Source: Prevotella pallens ATCC 700821 (GTDB lineage Bacteria > Bacteroidota > Bacteroidia > Bacteroidales > Bacteroidaceae). Taken from it: DNA of 45,435 nucleotides. Positions 35,135-44,026 of the stretch are shown here, piece by piece. The number at the start of each line of letters is the position of its first letter. Position 1 is the first letter of the stretch. A model generated the notes under the pieces. It did no database searches. It saw nothing but the letters and a program-made list of their open reading frames with translations, and was not told the DNA's origin. Made by a program: the position numbers and the translations under genes. Location of the stretch: positions 1,516,225-1,561,659 of the forward strand of contig NZ_GL982513.1 in NCBI RefSeq assembly GCF_000220255.1. The letters are read 5' to 3'.

Positions 35135-37242
35135 AGCTTTATATTGTTGTTTTTATTGAAATCGTTCAAGCGTTCCGCTTCGCCATTGTCGTCGCGCTTC
35201 AGCTTTCTGCCGCCTTTTCCTTTGCCGAAGTTGTAAGTAAGCGTAAGTTGAATGTTCCTACTGTTGCTTCCTTGCATCGTATCGTAGAAGTTGGAATAGC
35301 GGCTGTGCGTTTCAATGAATCCGTACTGCTTGTTGAATACATTCTTCACTGCCAACGTCAAATTTACTCTTGGCTTGAAAGCTTTCGACAACAGTAGGTC
35401 TACACGCTGATAAGACCTAATCATCGAGTTGCCCGAATGCAGTCGGGATATGGCGTTTAACGATACTTCCACATTGAAATTGTGCGGCAGTCGGAAAGTT
35501 GCCTTCGTGTTGTTCATATATAGGAAATGTCCTTTTATGCTTTCGCCCTTCGTTATCTGAATGGTTTGATAGCACAGAAGCGTATTGAAGTTTATGTTGA
35601 ACCAATAGCAAGGCTGGAAAGGCAAGCTTAGATAAGCGTACCAATGGTTTTCCTGATGGTGGTTGATGTAAGTAACATAACTGCCCATAGGGTTGTCTGG
35701 TGTTTCAAAAGAGAACTCTCTAATCAGGTCGCTGTGCATATCAACGCCCAACGTCAGCGAATACACATTGTTGTAAACGAACGTCGAACGAATGCTGTTT
35801 ACGTATTCAGGGCGCAAGGCAATATTGCCTATCGTATAAGTAAACAACGATGTCTGCGTCTTCGTAGGGTTCTGCTGACTGAACAATGGGCGGGCTATCT
35901 TTCGAGAATACGATGCGATAACTTTCCATTTGCCGTACTCGTCTATGTCATAGCCTATCGAAACGTAAGGGAACAAGTCGCTGTAATTTCGCTTTATGTT
36001 CGTTGGAAACTCTTTGGTGGCTACATATTCATATCGCAGTCCCACTTCGTAATTCAGTTTCTTGTAAGCAGCTGTAAACTGTGCATACCCTGCAAATATG
36101 CGTTCTTTCTGCTCAAAAGCAGCATTACTGTTGTCGTTCTGGTCTGACGAAACGCCGCCATACAGCGTATTGTTGTCTGCCGATATGGCATTGTGTTTCA
36201 GTCCAAACAATAGATTGCTATTCTTTGTAAATTGTTTGAATACCGATAAATCCATTGCCAATACCTTATATATAGATGCTGTATTGCTCGAATCGCACTT
36301 GTTTTCAAACAGATTTACATTATCACCACACAGTCGCCTGACATCACATGAAGTAGAAAACTTTATTTTTGAGCCTTCATTATCTACCTTATATGATACA
36401 TCTGCCTGCAGAGAATGCAAATGATTTCGTAGCTTTTGCGTGTAAGTGCTCAATACATCGTGCATACTTATCTCTGGTGTCTGCATAGATGTGCGGTCGT
36501 TGGTTGTTCTTTTCAAACGGTTCAGCGTGAACGCATACTCTGCTCCGATATTCCAACGAGTGCTTAAATCGGCAAATCCGCCTACTCTCCAATAATAGTC
36601 TCTCGCTGGAATGCGATAGTTACTCATAGAATTATAATCGTATGAAGGTAGGTTGAAAACTCGCTTTATATGACCTTCTCCGTTATCCTTAGTCGTAATA
36701 GGATTGGAAAACGAAGCATATAGGTTTACTTTGTTCCATCTTGAAAACACCGAAACGGCTGCAGTGTTGCGGAAAAATGTGTTGGCAACGTTCAAACGGT
36801 TTTCTATCGAGCCATTCGCTCCGTTATCTTTCTGCTTCCGAAGAACAATATTTATTACTCCGCCCTGCACGTTGGCATCTTGCGAAGCATCGGCAATAGT
36901 CTGGACTTCCACCTTGCTGATATCCGAAGAACGCAAGCTTTGCAAGTAACTTATCAATGCTGCGCCTTCCATTCGCACCTCGTGTCCATTGAGAAGAACC
37001 TTCACTTTCCCTCTTCCGTCTATGCTAATACCACTCTCCGTTACTGTTACGTGAGGAACAGACTCCAAAACTTCGTCCATTGTTTTGTTTTCGTCCTCAC
37101 GCATTTGCACAATTATCTTGTTACCTTTATTTCTTATCCTACTTGCTACAACAACAACTTCTTGCAAAGTATGTTCCTTCGACACATTCACGGTATCTGA
37201 AGACGATACGAACATTGAAAGCATAATACTCAAAAATAACAT
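35131..37242 (-). CDS. TonB-dependent-receptor-like outer-membrane beta-barrel protein
   Basis: The 703-residue outer-membrane protein has a short signal peptide (MLFLSIMLSMFVSS), then a TonB-box-like LQEVVVVASRIRN near residue 27 and a plug domain with MDEVLESVPHVTV and VLLNGHEVRMEGAALISYLQ. The rest is a barrel ending LTLTYNFGKG, followed by a basic tail of about 27 residues (GGRKLKRDDNG), so the final aromatic strand is not at the very C-terminus, which is unusual. There is no N-terminal carboxypeptidase-like domain and no SusD partner. It may be a transporter or an adhesin-type barrel. It heads a run of five genes; the next gene overlaps by 4 nt. The region looks more G+C-rich than its neighbours (about 45% in one counted line). 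Confidence 0.8.
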   Translation of the reverse strand: MLFLSIMLSMFVSSSDTVNVSKEHTLQEVVVVASRIRNKGNKIIVQMREDENKTMDEVLESVPHVTVTESGISIDGRGKVKVLLNGHEVRMEGAALISYLQSLRSSDISKVEVQTIADASQDANVQGGVINIVLRKQKDNGANGSIENRLNVANTFFRNTAAVSVFSRWNKVNLYASFSNPITTKDNGEGHIKRVFNLPSYDYNSMSNYRIPARDYYWRVGGFADLSTRWNIGAEYAFTLNRLKRTTNDRTSMQTPEISMHDVLSTYTQKLRNHLHSLQADVSYKVDNEGSKIKFSTSCDVRRLCGDNVNLFENKCDSSNTASIYKVLAMDLSVFKQFTKNSNLLFGLKHNAISADNNTLYGGVSSDQNDNSNAAFEQKERIFAGYAQFTAAYKKLNYEVGLRYEYVATKEFPTNIKRNYSDLFPYVSIGYDIDEYGKWKVIASYSRKIARPLFSQQNPTKTQTSLFTYTIGNIALRPEYVNSIRSTFVYNNVYSLTLGVDMHSDLIREFSFETPDNPMGSYVTYINHHQENHWYAYLSLPFQPCYWFNINFNTLLCYQTIQITKGESIKGHFLYMNNTKATFRLPHNFNVEVSLNAISRLHSGNSMIRSYQRVDLLLSKAFKPRVNLTLAVKNVFNKQYGFIETHSRYSNFYDTMQGSNSRNIQLTLTYNFGKGKGGRKLKRDDNGEAERLNDFNKNNNIKL

Positions 37243-37304
37243 TGGTATTTCTTTTAAAGATTAGTGCATTCAGTAACAACTCACTCAAAATACATTCTTA
37301 TCTT

Positions 37305-37682
37305 TTATTGTAAATAGGTAACATTTGCATTGAGTACACCTTTCTTTATATCTTTTTCTGTATAAACCTGCTGAATAAAACCTTCTGTTGGACGTCCGTA
37401 TTCGTCTTTATCAATCTGCTTATTTCCATTTGTATCAATAAAGGCACTCACTTTAAACTTACTCCATTCAGGTATTTCAAATTTTATATCCATTTTATGC
37501 CCTTTCACAACTTCCATCAACATTACAGGGTTAGCTGCATTGTCGGTCGCCTCAATATTCTCTACCATTATTAAAAGCGTTCCTTCTGTTTCTCTAATTC
37601 CATTAATAGATAATGTTACAGTTTTACCACTACAAATTGCACATACGGCAAAAGTAATCATAGATAATAGTAATCGTTTCAT
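37305..37682 (-). CDS. DUF2141 family secreted protein
   Basis: The 125-residue protein has a signal peptide (MKRLLLSMITFAVCAICSG). The single beta-sandwich DUF2141 domain follows, recognised by LSINGIRETEGTLLIMVEN and FIDTNGNKQIDKDEYGRPTEGF, a calcium-binding-like DxNGNKxID loop typical of the family. Function is unknown. A TACTTTTG box (37715-37722) lies 33 nt upstream, so it has its own promoter. In Bacteroidetes such genes often sit next to TonB-receptor genes, as here. Confidence 0.82.
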   Translation of the reverse strand: MKRLLLSMITFAVCAICSGKTVTLSINGIRETEGTLLIMVENIEATDNAANPVMLMEVVKGHKMDIKFEIPEWSKFKVSAFIDTNGNKQIDKDEYGRPTEGFIQQVYTEKDIKKGVLNANVTYLQ

Positions 37683-37714
37683 AATAGTCCTCCTTTAGTT
37701 TATTAATTATATTG

Positions 37715-37722
37715 CAAAAGTA
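37715..37722 (-). promoter_or_regulatory. -7 box of the DUF2141 gene
   Basis: TACTTTTG on the minus strand fits TAnnTTTG and lies 33 nt before the ATG. It follows the terminator of the upstream Oar-like gene, so DUF2141 is probably transcribed separately. Confidence 0.5.
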
Positions 37723-37788
37723 ATGTAGTTTATAATATAAACCAAATAAAATACTGATTATGAGAATTATATAACTTTATTTAACAAA

Positions 37789-37826
37789 AATAAGAGAAGA
37801 AATATAAAGATATTCCTTCTCTTATT
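37789..37826 (-). terminator. Terminator of the Oar-like receptor gene
   Basis: An 11-bp stem (37789-37799 with 37816-37826) is followed after one mismatch by five inner pairs and an AAAG loop. On the minus strand it is followed by TTTTG. It lies 38 nt past the receptor stop. Confidence 0.75.
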
Positions 37827-37835
37827 CATATTAGG

Positions 37836-37869
37836 TTATTGTATTTCTAGAGTTATTGTATTTCTAGAA
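37836..37869. repeat. Two tandem 17-bp repeats at the end of the Oar-like gene
   Basis: TTATTGTATTTCTAGAG (37836-37852) is followed directly by TTATTGTATTTCTAGAA (37853-37869); only the last base differs. The second copy contains the receptor stop codon, so the first is a duplication of the gene's 3' end into the spacer. Confidence 0.85.
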
Positions 37870-40800
37870 TGTGTAACGCAATCCTATCTGACCACGCCAA
37901 CGGCTGTTATAACTGTCATAATCACGATTTACGTGTGTACCATCAAACTTAAATAATCCATCGCCTTCATAGTTAAATGGACTGAAATAACGTCCGAAAC
38001 CATCACCATAAGTGTGTCCCCAATCTTTATTGAGCAAGTTTCCTATATTAATAATATCGAAGCTTAATTCCAAAGAATTGATTTGTCCACCCACTTTAAA
38101 GCTATATTTCTGTGCAAAGTGAACATCGAAGTGATGTTCGAAAGCTAGATTATCGGCATAGCGCTTGAAATATTCACCTCGGTGTTTACTCATATAAGAG
38201 TCGTCGGCAATCCATTGTTTCAATAAAGCACGTTGTTGATCTTCTGTCAAATTTCCACTATAGTTAGTTCCTAAAACCTTTGTTATTAAAGGATAAGTAT
38301 TCTTGCTATTATTTACAGTTGTTGGTGCAAAGTGCATTTGGTCTATTTGTGCATCGGTAGGAATAAACATAATATCATTTCCACGTGCACCATCGTTATT
38401 CATATCACCATACATTTCTATAACGTATGGAGAACCACTACGTCCCTGATAAATAACTCCAACTGTAGTTTGCCATTGCTTTCGTGTACCATAACCAACA
38501 TGATAATATGCACTTGCTTGAATACGATGAGGTACATTATAAGCACTGAAACCAAGTTCAGGATCATTCGGATTACGATAAGTAGTATTAAACATCCAGT
38601 TGCTTCCTGCAACTGAAGAGGTACCACTATTTACACTCATAGAACGTGTCCAGGTGTAACTTGCCATAAGATCGAGACCAAAGTTGAAATGCTTCTCAGC
38701 TTTTAGTGATAAGTTTACGGTATAACCTTTATTGGTATTATACAATCCGTATACGTATGCATAAGGAGTACCCTTTGTTGTTTGCTCAAACATAGTCCGA
38801 TTATCCCAGGTATATCCAGTTTCTTGACCAAATGTTCGTCCAGTTTCTTCTATAGCAAGGTTTTTATAATAAATATCGTTCAATGTTTTAGAGTAGATAG
38901 CCTCAGCTGTCCAATCTATTCCCAAAGCTTTAAAGTCGAAACCAAGATTAAATTTAAGCGTTTGCGTAAATTTAAAATTATCGGCAAATACGTTTATTTC
39001 TTGATTTCCTGTTGAAGCTTTTAGCTTGTCGGCATTGTCTAATTGTTTATTAGGATCGAAGATAAGGTTAAGTCCTTTAGGATTATAAACATTATATTTA
39101 GACATTTGAATACCTGTATTAGCAAAGTTGTTGCTTATCCAAACGTATGGGATACGTCCAGTAAATACACCCAAGCCTCCACGAAGAATAAATTGCCGAT
39201 CGTTATTAATATCCCAACGGAAGCCTACACGTGGACTCCATAAAGGAGTACTAGATAATTTATGATCAGTACGGACACCCCAGCCTCGTTTCGAAGCATA
39301 TTCATTAAAACCAGTATTAGCTGTAGGAGTATCGAAGAAAAGAGGAATTTCCATTCGTAAGCCGTATGTAAGTTGGAACGAAGGTGTGGCATTCCATTTA
39401 TCTTGAGCATAAAAACCTAACTGACCGGCAGAGAAAGGAGCTTTCCAACGTGGGTCTCCTGTTACTTCTTTATTAGCCATTCCAAAACGATATTGCTTAA
39501 AATAAGCATAATTTGGATCAAGATTGTCTGCCATAAAGTCTGTATAATACTTATTAAAATGCGCTAAGTCTGCAAAGTTATAAGTACCATTTGCATCTTG
39601 AATGAACAGATTAGCAAACTTGTAGAACTCGTTATGTGTACCAAAAGTAAACGTATGATTTCCATTATACCACGTAAGGTTATCTTCTACGGTATAAATA
39701 TCTTGATCAAGAGTATTTGCCATAGACGAACGCTCGTTTCCAATATTAAGTGAACCACCTGTTACTTGAAGAGATATCATTGGTGCTGCCGATGTTACAG
39801 CACGTTGATCGCGCACTCTAACATAACTTGCACGAGCCTCATTACTAACAACAGCAGATAAACGGCTTTGTAATTCTGCTGTAAAAGAGTTTGTTTTACT
39901 CTCGAATGGATAATAATAGTGATTGTCGTTTAACGAAGAGGCACTGCTGACATTACTTAATTGTTTTGCATCTACTAAGCTCCAACGGAATGAAAATTTA
40001 TTGAAGTCGTTAATATTCCAGTCAATTTTTGCACCAAACTTTTTGCTCTTGGTATAAATATCAGGATTACCGAAAGCTCCATTATATTCGTATCCTTGCT
40101 TTGCAGCCATTGCTTTAATTTTAGAAAGCACATCATCAGCCTCTTCTTTAAGAACTCGAGAACCTGTTTGTCCGTAGCCATTTATATTTGGGTATTTTTT
40201 ATTTGCATCTTCATAATTCACAAAGAAGAATAATTTATCCTTTATAATAGGTCCGCCAAATGTGATTCCCCATTGATATTCCTGCTGTTTTTGATATTTA
40301 GGTGCATAACCTGTTCCATCGGAATAAGGATAATGGTTACCAATAAGATTCTGATTGTTTCCAAAGCCATAAACACTTCCGTGGAATTTATTTGTTCCTG
40401 ATTTGGTAATAGCATTGATAGCACCGCCTGTAAAACCACTCTGACGAACATCGAATGGGGCTACATTTATTTGAATTTGCTCAATAGTTTCCATAGAGAC
40501 TGGTTGTGTACCAGCCTGTCCACCATTAGATCCATCGGCAGTAAGGCCAAATACATCGTTATTCATAGCACCGTCTATCATAAATGAATTATAACGGTTA
40601 CTTGTTCCAGCGAACGACATTGCTCCATTACTTGATGTTGTTAGTTGTGGATTCAATCGTGCTACATCGGCAATACCGTGAGTTATACTTGGAATTTCGG
40701 CAATTTGCTTTGCTGAAAGACTTTGAGCTGCTCCTGTCTTCGTTCCATTTATTCCAGCCTTTCCTACAACAACAACTTCTTGCAGTTCTTTTGAATCTGT

Positions 40801-41124
40801 TTGTAGTTTACACGACAAATCTTCTACCTCTCCTAAGCGTAAAGTTACGTCTTGGAATACCTTTGTTCGATTACCAATGTAGGAAATTTCTACTTTATAA
40901 GGTCCACCAACACGCATACCTTGAATTGTAAAACGACCATCTATATTGGTCAAAGCTCGATAAATAGTACCCGAAGGTTGGTGTGTTGCAGTTACTGTAG
41001 CACCAATAACTTCTTCGCCATTTGATGTTACTCTACCACTAATACCTGATGTTGTTATCTGTGCCATAGCCGAAACGGATATAACAAGCAGTGTTACAAC
41101 AAGAGAAAGCAATCTTTTTTGCAT
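37864..41124 (-). CDS. Oar-like TonB-dependent receptor
   Basis: The 1086-residue outer-membrane protein has a signal peptide (MQKRLLSLVVTLLVISVSAMA), a carboxypeptidase regulatory-like domain at about residues 28-110 (ISGRVTSNGEEVIGATVTAT) and a TonB-box-like LQEVVVVGKAG near 120. The plug has AQSLSAKQIAEIPSITHGIADVARL, NSFMIDGAMNNDVFG and GGAINAITKSGTNKFHG, the signature of the Oar group. The barrel ends in the aromatic strand GQIGLRYTF. No SusD gene is next to it, as usual for Oar proteins. The cargo is unknown; Oar homologues are implicated in protein or peptide handling and adhesion. Confidence 0.88.
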   Translation of the reverse strand: MQKRLLSLVVTLLVISVSAMAQITTSGISGRVTSNGEEVIGATVTATHQPSGTIYRALTNIDGRFTIQGMRVGGPYKVEISYIGNRTKVFQDVTLRLGEVEDLSCKLQTDSKELQEVVVVGKAGINGTKTGAAQSLSAKQIAEIPSITHGIADVARLNPQLTTSSNGAMSFAGTSNRYNSFMIDGAMNNDVFGLTADGSNGGQAGTQPVSMETIEQIQINVAPFDVRQSGFTGGAINAITKSGTNKFHGSVYGFGNNQNLIGNHYPYSDGTGYAPKYQKQQEYQWGITFGGPIIKDKLFFFVNYEDANKKYPNINGYGQTGSRVLKEEADDVLSKIKAMAAKQGYEYNGAFGNPDIYTKSKKFGAKIDWNINDFNKFSFRWSLVDAKQLSNVSSASSLNDNHYYYPFESKTNSFTAELQSRLSAVVSNEARASYVRVRDQRAVTSAAPMISLQVTGGSLNIGNERSSMANTLDQDIYTVEDNLTWYNGNHTFTFGTHNEFYKFANLFIQDANGTYNFADLAHFNKYYTDFMADNLDPNYAYFKQYRFGMANKEVTGDPRWKAPFSAGQLGFYAQDKWNATPSFQLTYGLRMEIPLFFDTPTANTGFNEYASKRGWGVRTDHKLSSTPLWSPRVGFRWDINNDRQFILRGGLGVFTGRIPYVWISNNFANTGIQMSKYNVYNPKGLNLIFDPNKQLDNADKLKASTGNQEINVFADNFKFTQTLKFNLGFDFKALGIDWTAEAIYSKTLNDIYYKNLAIEETGRTFGQETGYTWDNRTMFEQTTKGTPYAYVYGLYNTNKGYTVNLSLKAEKHFNFGLDLMASYTWTRSMSVNSGTSSVAGSNWMFNTTYRNPNDPELGFSAYNVPHRIQASAYYHVGYGTRKQWQTTVGVIYQGRSGSPYVIEMYGDMNNDGARGNDIMFIPTDAQIDQMHFAPTTVNNSKNTYPLITKVLGTNYSGNLTEDQQRALLKQWIADDSYMSKHRGEYFKRYADNLAFEHHFDVHFAQKYSFKVGGQINSLELSFDIINIGNLLNKDWGHTYGDGFGRYFSPFNYEGDGLFKFDGTHVNRDYDSYNSRWRGQIGLRYTF

Positions 41125-41168
41125 AATAACTTGATGTTAATATTTAATAACGTTATAAAATTATGGTG

Positions 41169-41176
41169 CAAATATA
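41169..41176 (-). promoter_or_regulatory. -7 box of the Oar-like receptor gene
   Basis: TATATTTG on the minus strand lies 44 nt before the ATG and fits TAnnTTTG. No TTTG at the standard -33 spacing is apparent. Confidence 0.5.
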
Positions 41177-41237
41177 ATTAAAATTTGCCAAAACTCAGTT
41201 AGTAATGCTGTTAAAAACTTAGTTCTTAACAAGAAAG

Positions 41238-41960
41238 TTAGATTCGATTTGCCAAATTTGCCATTAATACAGCCGCTAATCCTGCTGTTTCTGTTCGCAA
41301 ACGACTATTTCCTAATGTTGTACTTTTATATTGTTGTTGCAAAGCTTGGTGTACTTCGTTGATGGAAAAATCGCCTTCAGGACCTATTAATACTGTTATG
41401 TCTTCGAATAGACCTGAATTATTTATATTGGAAAAGAAGTCTGTTTTTTCTATTTCGTTATAACAATGGCAAATAAATTTTTGTCCAGTTACTTCTTTCT
41501 GCATAAAATCTTCGAATGAAAGCATATTGTTTACAATGGGTTTCCACGCTTTTCTACTTTGTTTCATTGCCGATATAACAATACGTTCTATCCTATCTAT
41601 GCGTAGATTTTTGCGTTCGGAGAACTGACAATTTAAGAAAGATATTTCATCGAAGCCTATCTCTGTTGCTTTTTCTACAAGCCATTCTATACGGCTTATG
41701 TCTTTTGTTGGAGCAATTGCTAAATGTATATGTCCTTTCCAAGTTTTGTTTTGAACCAACGTTTGGGTTATTTTGTAAAGACAGTGTTTTGAATTTGCTA
41801 AAGTTACCACTGCTTCGTAGAAACTTCCTTTACCATCTATCAAAAAAATATCATCGCCTATTTTTAATCGTAACACACGAATTGCATGAATTGCTTCGTC
41901 AGTTGGCAATTCATTATCTTCGGTTGCGTTAGGGACATAAAAGTATCGTGCTTCTTTCAT
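41238..41960 (-). CDS. rsmE: 16S rRNA (uracil1498-N3)-methyltransferase
   Basis: The 240-residue SPOUT-class enzyme methylates U1498 of 16S rRNA. It has an N-terminal PUA-like region (EARYFYVPN, AIHAIRVLRLKIGD) and the C-terminal knotted domain with RIEWLVEKATEIGFDEI, LIGPEGDFSINEV and LGNSRLRTETAGLAA, the SAM-binding knot. The length is normal. It lies 12 nt after the bifunctional-nuclease gene in the MFS-BFN-rsmE operon. Confidence 0.95.
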   Translation of the reverse strand: MKEARYFYVPNATEDNELPTDEAIHAIRVLRLKIGDDIFLIDGKGSFYEAVVTLANSKHCLYKITQTLVQNKTWKGHIHLAIAPTKDISRIEWLVEKATEIGFDEISFLNCQFSERKNLRIDRIERIVISAMKQSRKAWKPIVNNMLSFEDFMQKEVTGQKFICHCYNEIEKTDFFSNINNSGLFEDITVLIGPEGDFSINEVHQALQQQYKSTTLGNSRLRTETAGLAAVLMANLANRI

Positions 41961-41972
41961 TGTTGGATAGTC

Positions 41973-42533
41973 TTACTTTTTTCTTTCTTCACTATTCTTG
42001 CGCCTGTTCAATTCATCGCGAATACTAGAAGCTAACTCATAATTTTCGTCTTTTATTGCTTTTCGTAAAGCCTTTTCTAACATTTCTAATGTTAATGCAT
42101 TTAAAGGAAGTGCAACCTTACTTTTCCCCGACTCATAAGGAACACTTTGTCTTTTAAAAAGCTTTTCCTCCATATAAATATCTATGTTGGCAATTTTCGA
42201 TAAAAGTATTGCATCTGAGGCACGAATAGGAACCATTTCGTACGTAATTTTATTTATTATTACTACTTTATATTGACCATCAGATATAGAATTAAACAAT
42301 ATTTCGTAATGTTCAGAATCTATATTTGAATTTAACCAACAAAGCACTTCAGGCAGAAGACTATGCCGAATTGGGTTATCTCCTATTCTAATATTCAGTT
42401 CATGCACCATTATTTTATCGCAAACAATGGCTATTTGTTTATCTTCTAATTGGTTAGTAAGTACTAAAAGCCCCATATTAGAGCCACCAACTATTTCTGT
42501 TATTCCTTTAAAAAAGATTTGTATCTTGTTCAT
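41973..42533 (-). CDS. Bifunctional nuclease (DUF151) family protein with UvrB/UvrC motif
   Basis: The protein has 186 residues from the ATG at 42533. This start is preferred because the codon overlaps the transporter's stop (TAATG), which couples translation; the longer reading would run 78 nt into the transporter gene. Residues 1-130 are the DUF151 fold (GLLVLTNQLEDKQIAIVCDK, VPIRASDAILLSKIANIDIYM). The C-terminal 35 residues are a UvrB/UvrC-type helical motif (ALRKAIKDENYELASSIRDE). DUF151 proteins are reported to have DNase/RNase activity; the cellular role is unclear. The order transporter-BFN-rsmE appears to be conserved in Bacteroidales (from memory). Confidence 0.88.
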   Translation of the reverse strand: MNKIQIFFKGITEIVGGSNMGLLVLTNQLEDKQIAIVCDKIMVHELNIRIGDNPIRHSLLPEVLCWLNSNIDSEHYEILFNSISDGQYKVVIINKITYEMVPIRASDAILLSKIANIDIYMEEKLFKRQSVPYESGKSKVALPLNALTLEMLEKALRKAIKDENYELASSIRDELNRRKNSEERKK

Positions 42534-43795
42534 TACTTTTCTTTCGGGTGGAATATGACGGCAAAACTTATTGCAACAACTAGAGCATAACCAGCAAATA
42601 TAAACCAACACGTTTTCCAGTCGCCTACTGTTAGTATATTATCGCCAAATTGTTTCAATTCAGTATAGTTATTAATTATAGCTTGAGCCGCAAGTGTTCC
42701 TATTGTTGCGCCAATACCATTAGTCATTAACATAAACAAGCCTTGTGCTGAAGAACGTATTGAGGGATTTGTGTTTTTGTCTACAAAAAGAGAACCTGAT
42801 ATATTAAAGAAATCAAAGGCTATTCCATAGACTATCATCGATAAAACAAATAATAAAACACCTGGCATTCCTGGATTTCCTAAACCGAAAAGTCCAAAAC
42901 GTAAAACCCAACCTAACATTGCTATCAACATTACTTTCTTAATTCCATAGCGACGCATAAAGAATGGAATAAGTAGAATGCAGCAAGTTTCGCTTAATTG
43001 TGAAAGACTTATAAGTATATTTGCATGTTGCACACCAAATGCGTTTGTAAATTCGGGTTGTGCAGCAAAACTAAACAAAAAAGGATTTGCAAAACTATTT
43101 GTTATTTGCAAACTTACGCCTAATAACATTGAGAAAATAAAGAAGATTGCCATTTCTTTTTGTTTAAACAACGAGAAAGCTTTTAATCCAAAAGCATCAA
43201 CCAAACTCTTTTTCTCATTTCCTACAGATATTTCACAACTTGGTAATGTAAATGTATAAAGGAAAAGTATAATACTCACAATACCAGAAGTAAGGAATTG
43301 GTTTTGATTGCTTTGAAATCCTATAATGTCTACCAGCAACATTGTAAATATAAATCCTATTGTCCCAAAAACTCGAATGGGCGGAAAGTCTTTTACAGTA
43401 TCCATTCCTGCTTGTGATAATGCTGAATAAGCAACAGAATTAGCTAAGGCAATAGTTGGCATATAAAAAGCAACCGACATAGAATAAAGTGTAAAAATTA
43501 TACTAAAGTTTACATTTGTCCCTGCACTTATTCCATAAAATGCTGTACCAAACATAAATAGGCCTGCTAATAGGTGGCAATATCCTAATAAGCGTTGTGC
43601 AGGTATCCATCTATCTGCCACAATTCCCATTAATGCTGGCATAAATATAGAAACAATACCTTGCATAGAATAGAACAATCCGATATTTTCACCAATACCT
43701 ATATTTCCAAGATAACGTCCCATTGACGTTAAATATGCTCCCCACACTGCGAACTCTAAGAAGTTCATTAGTGCTAAACGTATCTTTAAACTCAT
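42533..43795 (-). CDS. MFS nucleoside:H+ symporter-type transporter
   Basis: The 420-residue inner-membrane protein has about 12 hydrophobic segments. The start MSLKIRLALMNFLEFAVWGAYLTSMGRYL and the following MPALMGIVADRWIPAQRLLG are typical of the NupG/XapB nucleoside-symporter group; DFPPIRVFGTIGFI and SAQGLFMLMTNGIGA also fit. It would import nucleosides with protons. It heads a three-gene operon with BFN and rsmE, with one shared base at the TAATG junction. A textbook promoter lies 23 nt before the ATG. Confidence 0.88.
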   Translation of the reverse strand: MSLKIRLALMNFLEFAVWGAYLTSMGRYLGNIGIGENIGLFYSMQGIVSIFMPALMGIVADRWIPAQRLLGYCHLLAGLFMFGTAFYGISAGTNVNFSIIFTLYSMSVAFYMPTIALANSVAYSALSQAGMDTVKDFPPIRVFGTIGFIFTMLLVDIIGFQSNQNQFLTSGIVSIILFLYTFTLPSCEISVGNEKKSLVDAFGLKAFSLFKQKEMAIFFIFSMLLGVSLQITNSFANPFLFSFAAQPEFTNAFGVQHANILISLSQLSETCCILLIPFFMRRYGIKKVMLIAMLGWVLRFGLFGLGNPGMPGVLLFVLSMIVYGIAFDFFNISGSLFVDKNTNPSIRSSAQGLFMLMTNGIGATIGTLAAQAIINNYTELKQFGDNILTVGDWKTCWFIFAGYALVVAISFAVIFHPKEK

Positions 43796-43817
43796 CTTTT
43801 AGAACTTTGTTTGGCAA

Positions 43818-43849
43818 CAAAAGTACAGCTTTTATCAGAAACTACCAAA
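43818..43849 (-). promoter_or_regulatory. Promoter of the MFS-BFN-rsmE operon
   Basis: On the minus strand TTTG (43846-43849), 20 nt and TACTTTTG (43818-43825) match both Bacteroidetes promoter boxes. It lies downstream of the small-RNA terminator, so the operon is initiated independently. Confidence 0.8.
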
Positions 43850-43887
43850 GTAAAGTTAAGTATTTATATTAAAGATACAATATGGGC

Positions 43888-43958
43888 AAAAAAAAATTGA
43901 TTGTCTCACGACAATCAATCTTTTTATTAACCTTAATAATCTAATACCATGAAAAACA
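43888..43958 (-). ncRNA. Candidate small RNA of about 70 nt
   Basis: On the minus strand a -7 box TAACTTTG (43964-43971) is followed by about 50 nt without a useful ORF and then a 9-bp stem TTGATTGTC/GACAATCAA (43897-43918) with a GTGA tetraloop and a run of nine T (43888-43896). This is a complete promoter-to-terminator unit that ends before the separate MFS promoter. The leader (GGTATTAGATTATTAAGGTT) resembles, from memory, a widespread Bacteroidales non-coding RNA class (possibly Bacteroidales-1); this needs a covariance search. The start and end are predicted from motif positions only. Confidence 0.6.
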
Positions 43959-43963
43959 CATTG

Positions 43964-43971
43964 CAAAGTTA
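43964..43971 (-). promoter_or_regulatory. -7 box of the candidate small RNA
   Basis: TAACTTTG on the minus strand fits TAnnTTTG. It lies in the spacer after the DUF3256 gene, 56 nt past its stop (44027). The -33 box is weak (CTTTA near the right distance). Confidence 0.55.
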
Positions 43972-44026
43972 AGCAGAATTTATCATACCATAAAGTTTTG
44001 CCATTGCAATCTGTTATAAATTAATA

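Noticed and set aside
42534..42611. N-terminal extension of the bifunctional nuclease
   Set aside because: It would overlap the transporter gene by 78 nt with a Cys-rich sequence, whereas the ATG at 42533 forms a TAATG junction with the upstream stop.
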